From positions 1 to 11,748 of the forward strand of contig URTM01000043.1 of NCBI GenBank assembly GCA_900550865.1: a stretch of 11,748 nucleotides of DNA. The letters are read 5' to 3'. The notes under the pieces were generated by a model, which ran no database searches, was not told the origin of the DNA, and saw only the letters and a list, made by a program, of their open reading frames with translations. Made by a program: the position numbers and the translations under genes. Origin of the DNA: an uncultured Dorea sp. GTDB taxonomy: Bacteria; Bacillota; Clostridia; Lachnospirales; Lachnospiraceae. Numbering within the stretch: position 1 is the stretch's first letter; every line of letters starts with the position of its first letter. This document shows positions 6,954 through 11,748 of this stretch, in pieces.

Positions 6954-8900
6954 ATGAAAGCAGACATCAGGTGGTTAGACGATCCGCAGGTATTCCGTGT
7001 GAATCGTCTGGATGCACACAGTGATCATAAATTTTATGAGAATAAAGAGGATTATGATAAGAAAGAACAGCGGTTAAAGCAATCGTTAAATGGAATCTGG
7101 AAGTTCCACTATTCGGAGAATGCACTGGAACGTCCGGCTGATTTTTATCAGAAATGGTTTAACTGCAGAAGTTTTGATGAAATGAAGGTTCCGCAGCATA
7201 TTGAACTGGCGGGATATGATAAGATCCATTACATCAATACCATGTATCCGTGGGAAGGACATTATTACAGAAGACCGGCAGGATTTGGAAAAGAAAAAGG
7301 AAAAGGTATGTTCAGCCAGGCAGAGTATAATCCGGTAGGTTCTTATATCCGTAAGTTTGATCTGCAGGAAGGATTAAGGGGAAAACGGATCGTATTAAGC
7401 TTTGAAGGTGTAGAACAGGCATTTTATGTGTGGGTGAATGGAGAATTTGCCGGTTATGCAGAAGACAGTTTTACGGTGTCCGAGTTTGATATCACACCAT
7501 ATGTAAAAGAGAAAGATAATCTGCTGGCGGTAGAAGTACATAAGAGAAGTACGGCTGCGTTTCTGGAGGATCAGGATTTCTTCCGGTTCTTTGGAATTTT
7601 CAGAGACGTGAATCTGTACGGGATTCCGGCAATTCATATAGAAGATTTGTGGCTGCGTCCAAAGTATCATCCGGAAGATGGAAAGGCTGAATTAGAACTG
7701 GATATCCGTTTGTCACAGAAAAAGAAAGAAAATAATATCCAGGGAAAAATAAAAGTTTCATTAAAAGATGATAACGGCGAGAAAAAGACTGTCGTTCTGG
7801 ATGAGACGGAGGATCTGAATAATCCGGCGATCCAGACAAATCTTCCAGTAGAAGGATCAGTGAATAATGCAATACATTTCCGGTATGAGTTAAAAGAACC
7901 GGTACAGGCATGGAGCAATGATGATCCATATTTGTATGAGCTTTTGATAGAGGTTCAGAATGAAAAAGGTGAGACGGTAGAGGTTGTACCTTATCCGATC
8001 GGATTCCGGAAGATTGAATTGAAAGATGGGAAGATGCTGCTGAATGGTAAACGTCTGATCATCAATGGTGTAAACCGTCATGAATGGAATGCGAAGAGCG
8101 GAAGATGTATTACGGAAGCGGATGAGAAGTGGGACATTGAATGCATTCGTAGGAACCATATCAATGCAGTCAGGACGTGTCATTATCCGGATCATATATC
8201 CTGGTATTACCGGTGTGATCAGGCGGGAATCTATCTGATGGCGGAGACGAATCTGGAGACACATGGATCATGGCAGAAGATGGGAGCTGTAGAGCCGTCA
8301 TGGAATGTCCCGGGAAGTATGACCTGCTGGAAAGCATGCACTCTGGACCGTGCGGTGTCAAACTTTGAGACATTTAAGAATCATCCGTCTGTATTATTCT
8401 GGTCTCTGGGAAATGAATCTTATGCTGGTGATGTATTAAGAGAAATGAACCGTTATTATAAGGAAAAAGATCCGGACAGACTGGTACATTATGAAGGTGT
8501 ATTCCACAACCGTTCCTATGAAGATGTAATTTCGGATATGGAAAGCCAGATGTACACATCACCGGAGAACGTAAAAGAATATCTGGAGAATAATCCGAAG
8601 AAGCCGTTTATCCTGTGTGAATATATGCATGATATGGGAAATTCCCTGGGCGGAATGGAATCTTATATGAGATTACTGGATCAGTACGAGAACTATCAGG
8701 GAGGATTTATCTGGGATTACATTGATCAGGCTCTTCTGGTAAAGGATGAAGTGACAGGGCGTGATGTATTGCGTTATGGCGGCGACTTTGATGACAGACC
8801 GTCAGATTATGAATTTTCCGGAAATGGAATTCTATTTGCAGACAGAACGGAAAAACCGGCAATGCAGGAGGTGAGACATTACTATGGATTACGCAGATAG
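6954..8900 (+). CDS. lacL: Beta-galactosidase large subunit (LacL type, GH2)
   Basis: Catalytic chain of a two-subunit GH2 beta-galactosidase hydrolysing lactose and related beta-galactosides in the cytoplasm. The 648 residues cover the sugar-binding, immunoglobulin-like and TIM-barrel domains of LacZ and stop where the small domain would begin. The acid/base Glu is E488 in WSLGNES and the nucleophile is E556 in ILCEYMHDMGNS, matching E461 and E537 of E. coli LacZ. Active-site motifs GVNRHEWN and TCHYPDH are also intact. The chain is about 630 residues in lactobacilli and Leuconostoc LacL, against about 1020 for single-chain LacZ. No signal peptide. GGAGGTG (6937-6943) lies 10 bases before the ATG. 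No clear promoter was found in the 93-base upstream gap, so co-transcription with the preceding gene is possible. No lactose transporter or regulator gene is adjacent. Confidence 0.93.
   Translation: MKADIRWLDDPQVFRVNRLDAHSDHKFYENKEDYDKKEQRLKQSLNGIWKFHYSENALERPADFYQKWFNCRSFDEMKVPQHIELAGYDKIHYINTMYPWEGHYYRRPAGFGKEKGKGMFSQAEYNPVGSYIRKFDLQEGLRGKRIVLSFEGVEQAFYVWVNGEFAGYAEDSFTVSEFDITPYVKEKDNLLAVEVHKRSTAAFLEDQDFFRFFGIFRDVNLYGIPAIHIEDLWLRPKYHPEDGKAELELDIRLSQKKKENNIQGKIKVSLKDDNGEKKTVVLDETEDLNNPAIQTNLPVEGSVNNAIHFRYELKEPVQAWSNDDPYLYELLIEVQNEKGETVEVVPYPIGFRKIELKDGKMLLNGKRLIINGVNRHEWNAKSGRCITEADEKWDIECIRRNHINAVRTCHYPDHISWYYRCDQAGIYLMAETNLETHGSWQKMGAVEPSWNVPGSMTCWKACTLDRAVSNFETFKNHPSVLFWSLGNESYAGDVLREMNRYYKEKDPDRLVHYEGVFHNRSYEDVISDMESQMYTSPENVKEYLENNPKKPFILCEYMHDMGNSLGGMESYMRLLDQYENYQGGFIWDYIDQALLVKDEVTGRDVLRYGGDFDDRPSDYEFSGNGILFADRTEKPAMQEVRHYYGLRR
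8866..8874 (+). promoter_or_regulatory. Internal Shine-Dalgarno for lacM inside lacL
   Basis: AGGAGGTGA is a full-length match to the 16S anti-Shine-Dalgarno and lies 9 bases before the lacM ATG at 8884. In the lacL frame the same bases encode the conserved MQEVR motif near the C-terminus. Its strength supports real separate translation of lacM rather than a sequencing frameshift. Confidence 0.88.
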
Positions 8901-9849
8901 AGAAAAATTAAGAATTGTTTACGGAGATGTGACGATAGGAGTGCATGGAGAAGACTTTCATCTGATTTTTTCCTATCAGACAGGAGGACTGGAATCCATG
9001 GTGAAGCATGGAAAGGAATGGCTGTACCGCATTCCGAAGCCGACATTCTGGAGGGCAACAACAGACAATGATCGTGGAAACGGATTCCCATTCCGTGCAG
9101 GAATGTGGTTAACTGCCGATATGTTCCAGAAATGTGTGGATATCCAGGTACGGGTAGACGGAACGAAGATTGAAAGACCAATCGCTCCGGAAAACAATCG
9201 TTATTCCGATAAAGAGACGGCGGAACGTATCGAAGTGATATTTACCTATGAGACGCTTACCACTCCTGTAACACAGGTAAAGGTGTCCTATCTCGTTCTT
9301 ACGGACGGAAGTGTCAGAGTGCGGGCACACTATTATGGAAAAGAAGGTCTTCCGGAGCTTCCGGCATTTGGCATGCGCTTTGTCATGCCATCCATGGCTG
9401 ACGGCTTTGTCTATGAAGGGTTATCCGGGGAGACTTATCCGGACAGAAAGGCCGGGGGAATTCAGGGAATCTATGAGGTAGACGGACTTCCGGTTACACC
9501 GTATCTGGTACCGCAGGAATGTGGAATGCATATGGATACGGAATGGGTGACGGTAAAAAGAAGTACCGTCATGGACAACCGGAACCGCCACATGGAACAG
9601 AGTGAGCTGACATTCCATGCAGGAAGTGAGATCAGTCATTCAAAATTTGCATTCTCCTGCCTTCCGTATACTTCGGAAGAACTGGAAAATGCAACACATC
9701 AGGAAGAACTGCCGCCTGCAAGAAGAACGGTACTTTGTATCTATGGTGCGGTCCGCGGTGTCGGAGGAATCGACAGCTGGGGATCCGATGTGGAAGAACA
9801 GTACCGGATTCCGGGGAATAAGGATATTGAAGTAGAATTTACAATGTAG
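8884..9849 (+). CDS. lacM: Beta-galactosidase small subunit (LacM type)
   Basis: Small chain (321 residues) that completes the active site of LacL; in known LacLM enzymes neither chain is sufficient alone. It corresponds to the C-terminal beta-galactosidase small-chain domain of LacZ. Motifs include LESMVKHGKEWLYR, the PTFWRATTDNDRGNG segment (W56) and the C-terminal GVGGIDSWG, whose Trp (W299) aligns with the substrate-platform W999 of E. coli LacZ. The length equals LacM of lactic acid bacteria (about 320). The ATG lies inside lacL and the two reading frames overlap by 17 bases, with the ribosome binding site at 8866-8874, so translation is probably coupled and gives a matched subunit ratio. 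The strong terminator at 9870-9915 ends the operon. A broken single-chain lacZ is the alternative, but the intact start signals argue against it. Confidence 0.92.
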   Translation: MDYADREKLRIVYGDVTIGVHGEDFHLIFSYQTGGLESMVKHGKEWLYRIPKPTFWRATTDNDRGNGFPFRAGMWLTADMFQKCVDIQVRVDGTKIERPIAPENNRYSDKETAERIEVIFTYETLTTPVTQVKVSYLVLTDGSVRVRAHYYGKEGLPELPAFGMRFVMPSMADGFVYEGLSGETYPDRKAGGIQGIYEVDGLPVTPYLVPQECGMHMDTEWVTVKRSTVMDNRNRHMEQSELTFHAGSEISHSKFAFSCLPYTSEELENATHQEELPPARRTVLCIYGAVRGVGGIDSWGSDVEEQYRIPGNKDIEVEFTM

Positions 9850-9869
9850 ATAGAAATATCAGGTATAGA

Positions 9870-9915
9870 AAAAACAGATCGTAAGGAAGAGATAAGGTCC
9901 TTACGATCTGTTTTT
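9870..9915. terminator. Bidirectional intrinsic terminator after lacM
   Basis: CAGATCGTAAGGA (9875-9887) pairs perfectly with TCCTTACGATCTG (9898-9910), and five A-T pairs extend the stem to 18 bp around a 10-base loop. TTTTT (9911-9915) terminates the + strand, and the A-run at 9869-9874 serves the - strand. On the - strand it also contains the TAA of the gene remnant at 9901-10089. Confidence 0.92.
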
Positions 9916-10089
9916 ACATAACCGGATGCACTCCTTCAGCCAGTTACACATAGCTTCTTCTCGGGCAATGCCGCCGCTTAAAACCAGATAGTCTGTAAAC
10001 AGTTCCTCGTCCGTTGGAGGAATCTCTGTAAACTTTTCCATATCTTCTTTCAGATAGTCCAGACGGTCGAGATGCTGGAAGCAAAACAT
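9901..10089 (-). pseudogene. C-terminal remnant of a helical protein, possibly PadR-like regulator
   Basis: Reading on the - strand, 62 codons end at a TAA in the terminator stem. The product is helical and charged (HLDRLDYLKEDMEKF ... LSGGIAREEAMCNWLKECI). It has the look of a C-terminal dimerisation region such as that of PadR-family regulators, recalled weakly and not verified. No N-terminal DNA-binding domain is present. Upstream of its first Met the frame runs into sequence that codes on the other strand for the kinase remnant, so the gene is truncated at about 10075-10090. No ribosome binding site was found. It retains a proper 3' end and terminator, as expected of a gene that lost its 5' part. 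Confidence 0.4.
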
Positions 10090-10293
10090 AAGATTGAACA
10101 GACGGACAGAAGATGTGCAGATAATTACAGATACTATACAAGAAGAGTATGGGGAATCTCTGGAAACTATCAGATGTGTATTGATACGTCACTGGGTGAG
10201 GAGTATGTGATCGATACCGTACTGAGCCTGGTAAAAAATGTGAATGGAAGCAGAAGTGCAGAACAAGCAAGTGAAAGCAGTTCGAAAACTTGA
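10072..10293 (+). pseudogene. C-terminal remnant of a cytidylate-kinase-like protein
   Basis: The frame has 73 codons. From about KIEQTDRR onward it resembles the C-terminus of the cytidylate-kinase-like family (Cytidylate_kin2 type), with the NYRYYTRRVWG and NYQMCIDTSLG pattern (compare family YYRYYT-x-WG-x-NY-x-L-C-I-D-S). The P-loop and NMP-binding core, which should occupy the preceding roughly 130 residues, are missing. There is no ribosome binding site before the first ATG. Intact relatives are about 190-220 residues, so about two thirds has been lost. Its stop overlaps the -35 of the next gene's promoter. Family assignment is from memory of the motif pattern. Confidence 0.55.
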
Positions 10294-10318
10294 CACGAAT
10301 ATATGGATGCGGTAGATT
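10290..10318 (+). promoter_or_regulatory. Sigma-A promoter of the TSUP permease gene
   Basis: A perfect TTGACA (10290-10295) and TAGATT (10313-10318, four of six consensus bases) are separated by 17 bases. Transcription would start near 10325, about 30 bases before the ATG. The -35 overlaps the stop codon of the kinase remnant. Confidence 0.65.
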
Positions 10319-10354
10319 AATGTATGGATTTGAGAGTATGAAGGAGAGAAACAT

Positions 10355-11107
10355 ATGAATTTACATGAATTTCTTATCGTATGCCCGCTGGTATTTCTGG
10401 CCGGATTTGTGGATGCGATTGCCGGTGGCGGCGGTCTGATCTCATTGCCGGCCTATATGTTTGCAGGAATTCCGGTACATAATGCGATTGCGACCAATAA
10501 ATTATCATCGGCAACGGGAACTGCGGTGTCAACATGGCATCTGGTAAAGAGTAAATGCGTCGATTTATTCCTGGTTCCGGGAACGGTAGCCTGTGCGTTC
10601 GTCGGTTCGATTGCCGGAGCGAATCTGGCACTGATCATCAGTGATAAAGTATTAAAGACAGTACTGGTATTTGTTCTGCCCGTTGTAGCATTCTGTGTAT
10701 TACGGGATAAAGATCTGAAACCGGTGATTCCGGAAGGATTTACTAGAAAGAAACAATATCTGATCATGGCGGCGTGTTCGTTTGTAATCGGTATATACGA
10801 TGGATTTTACGGACCGGGAACCGGGACATTTTTACTGCTTGCATTTACCAAATTAGGAAAGCTTGATATGGAGAAAGCAACAGGAAACGTAAAAGTTGTC
10901 AATCTGACATCGAATATATCAGCACTGATCACATTTATTCTGGCAGGAAAAATTCTGTGGGTGCTGGGACTTTCGGCATCTGTATTCAGTATAGCAGGAC
11001 ATTATCTTGGCGCGCACATGGTTGTGAAGAATGGCGTGAAGATTATTAAGCCGATTATTCTGCTGGTATTGGCACTGTTGCTGATCAAGATTGTTCTTGG
11101 AATATAA
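10355..11107 (+). CDS. TSUP (TauE/SafE) family membrane permease
   Basis: Integral membrane protein of 250 residues of the 4-toluene sulfonate uptake permease family. Members move sulfite, sulfoacetate, taurine-derived or other anions; the substrate here cannot be told from sequence. About seven or eight hydrophobic segments are visible. The family's internal duplication shows as the N-terminal DAIAGGGGLISLP (20-32) and the second-half IGIYDGFYGPGTGTF (145-158), each with a Gly-rich re-entrant-like motif. The size is normal (240-280). AAGGAG (10341-10346) is 8 bases before the ATG. It has its own promoter (10290-10318) and terminator (11156-11201), so it is a single-gene unit. No sulfur-metabolism neighbour narrows the substrate. 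Confidence 0.88.
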   Translation: MNLHEFLIVCPLVFLAGFVDAIAGGGGLISLPAYMFAGIPVHNAIATNKLSSATGTAVSTWHLVKSKCVDLFLVPGTVACAFVGSIAGANLALIISDKVLKTVLVFVLPVVAFCVLRDKDLKPVIPEGFTRKKQYLIMAACSFVIGIYDGFYGPGTGTFLLLAFTKLGKLDMEKATGNVKVVNLTSNISALITFILAGKILWVLGLSASVFSIAGHYLGAHMVVKNGVKIIKPIILLVLALLLIKIVLGI

Positions 11108-11155
11108 ATCGCCAATATGAGACAAGAATTGTATTGGTGATGTGATAAATATGAG

Positions 11156-11201
11156 ATCCTTAAAGCGGAAGAAAGACAGACTTCTGTTTTAGGGATTTTT
11201 T
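11156..11201 (+). terminator. Intrinsic terminator of the TSUP gene
   Basis: Positions 11156-11171 pair with 11181-11196 over 16 bp, three of them G-T wobbles, around a 9-base loop. TTTTTT (11196-11201) follows. It lies 48 bases after the permease stop. Confidence 0.82.
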
Positions 11202-11298
11202 GTCATTTATAAAAAAAGACTGCTAGCTGCAAGGGGCAGGTGGGATATGTTATGGCGTGAGCTCGAAAGATAATTACGTCAAGTTTCTGAAAATGGAG

Positions 11299-11304
11299 TA
11301 TAAT
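11299..11304 (+). promoter_or_regulatory. -10 element for the small cysteine-motif gene
   Basis: A perfect TATAAT lies 37 bases before the ATG at 11342, putting the transcript start near 11311. No good -35 is visible (TTACGT, 11274-11279, has 19-base spacing). It overlaps the in-frame ATG at 11303, which therefore would lie upstream of the transcript start. Confidence 0.5.
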
Positions 11305-11341
11305 GAAAGTAAAAATAAACGAACCTAAGGAGGATTACATT

Positions 11342-11698
11342 ATGACAGAAAGCACAAAAAAATTCGTGGAAGAGAAGAGCAAAGAAATCTTGGCTGCGGG
11401 ATCCTGCTGTCCGGAATTAAAAGAGATGGCAGAAAAATGGCTGGCAGCAGAAGGAACTGCAGATGAAAAAGCTGTAACAGAAGCTTATCTTCAAGAATTA
11501 TCTGAGGATGTGCTTCCAATCGATGCATTGATCAGTTTTGCTTCATCTGAAAAGGGAGCAGAAGTATTCGGAGCAGAGGAGGCCAAATCTATGGCAGAAG
11601 CCGGAAAGGCATCCAAAGCAAATGGCGGTAAATATTGTATCTGTCCGGCATGCAGCGCAGGTGGAACAATCCTCGATAAAAAAGACGAAATACTTTAG
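11342..11698 (+). CDS. Small conserved protein with CC and CxCPxC motifs, function unknown
   Basis: A 118-residue acidic, mostly helical cytoplasmic protein. The five cysteines are confined to two clusters: C22-C23 near the N-terminus (GSCCPE) and C99, C101, C104 in KYCICPACSAG near the C-terminus. This suggests a metal- or redox-active site formed when the ends meet. The centre contains LPIDALISFASSEKGAEVFG. I recall close relatives in many Lachnospiraceae, sometimes labelled 'molecular chaperone Hsp90', but no Hsp90 domain is visible and that name should not be used. The start at 11342 is chosen because AAGGAGG (11327-11333) lies 8 bases upstream; an in-frame ATG at 11303 would place this site inside the gene and overlaps the -10. 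It follows a terminator, so it has its own promoter. The role is unknown. Confidence 0.85.
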   Translation: MTESTKKFVEEKSKEILAAGSCCPELKEMAEKWLAAEGTADEKAVTEAYLQELSEDVLPIDALISFASSEKGAEVFGAEEAKSMAEAGKASKANGGKYCICPACSAGGTILDKKDEIL

Positions 11699-11748
11699 GA
11701 TAAAAAGCGGGAATCCTCGGTAATTCAATTGCCGCAGATGAAAGCGCG

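Noticed and set aside
8880..8900. Frameshift or sequencing error splitting a single lacZ
   Set aside because: The small-subunit frame has its own perfectly spaced full-strength Shine-Dalgarno and ATG, and both chain lengths match known LacL and LacM.
9944..10354. 136-codon - strand frame across the remnant region
   Set aside because: Composition is random (Phe/Ser/His-rich), it overlaps better-supported remnants on both strands and crosses the TSUP promoter.
11303..11341. Earlier ATG for the small cysteine-motif protein
   Set aside because: It overlaps the -10 box, and the ideal AAGGAGG lies between it and the ATG at 11342.
11699..11748. Possible terminator after the last gene
   Set aside because: A short imperfect stem (CGGTAA/TTGCCG) is present, but there is no T-tract before the window ends.

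Overview
The window looks like a chromosomal segment of a Clostridia bacterium, most likely Lachnospiraceae (Blautia/Dorea/Mediterraneibacter-like; genus not resolved). The support is the moderate G+C content with AT-rich intergenic gaps, strong AGGAGG-type ribosome binding sites, consensus sigma-A promoters, a streptococcal/clostridial-type TrpRS, a surface protein ending in a VKTGD-type C-terminal anchor, and a small CC...CxCPxC protein of a type I recall from Lachnospiraceae. All complete genes lie on the + strand.

Layout. (1) 13-1919: chaperone pair, an Hsp20 small heat-shock protein and a zinc-finger-less (class B) DnaJ, separated by a 344-base gap with one perfect 12-bp hairpin. (2) 2046-4748: a 900-residue secreted, wall- or membrane-anchored protein, apparently a beta-propeller whose last blade is separated from the rest by a helical, Glu/Ala-rich insertion, followed by a repetitive Pro/Asp stalk and a C-terminal anchor; a clear intrinsic terminator follows. 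(3) 4917-5978: trpS with its own near-consensus promoter and a short leader (no T-box), then a strong terminator. (4) 6159-6860: a protein with 19 uninterrupted pentapeptide repeats plus a C-terminal domain resembling DUF5758. (5) 6954-9849: a two-subunit GH2 beta-galactosidase of LacL/LacM type, whose genes overlap by 17 bases, closed by an 18-bp bidirectional terminator. (6) 9904-10293: two gene remnants back to back, the C-terminus of a possible PadR-like regulator (- strand) and the C-terminus of a cytidylate-kinase-like protein (+ strand), both truncated at about 10072-10090. (7) 10355-11107: a TSUP/TauE-family permease with its own promoter and terminator. (8) 11342-11698: a 118-residue cysteine-motif protein of unknown function.

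How the genes work together. The window is mostly independent housekeeping and accessory transcription units rather than one system. The clearest functional units are the chaperone pair and lacLM; the pentapeptide gene may be co-transcribed with lacLM because no terminator separates them. I found no phage, IS element, CRISPR array, tRNA or rRNA, and nothing I would confidently call a new multi-gene system. The points most worth following up are the interrupted propeller surface protein, the double-remnant deletion scar, the small cysteine protein and the lacL-lacM overlap.
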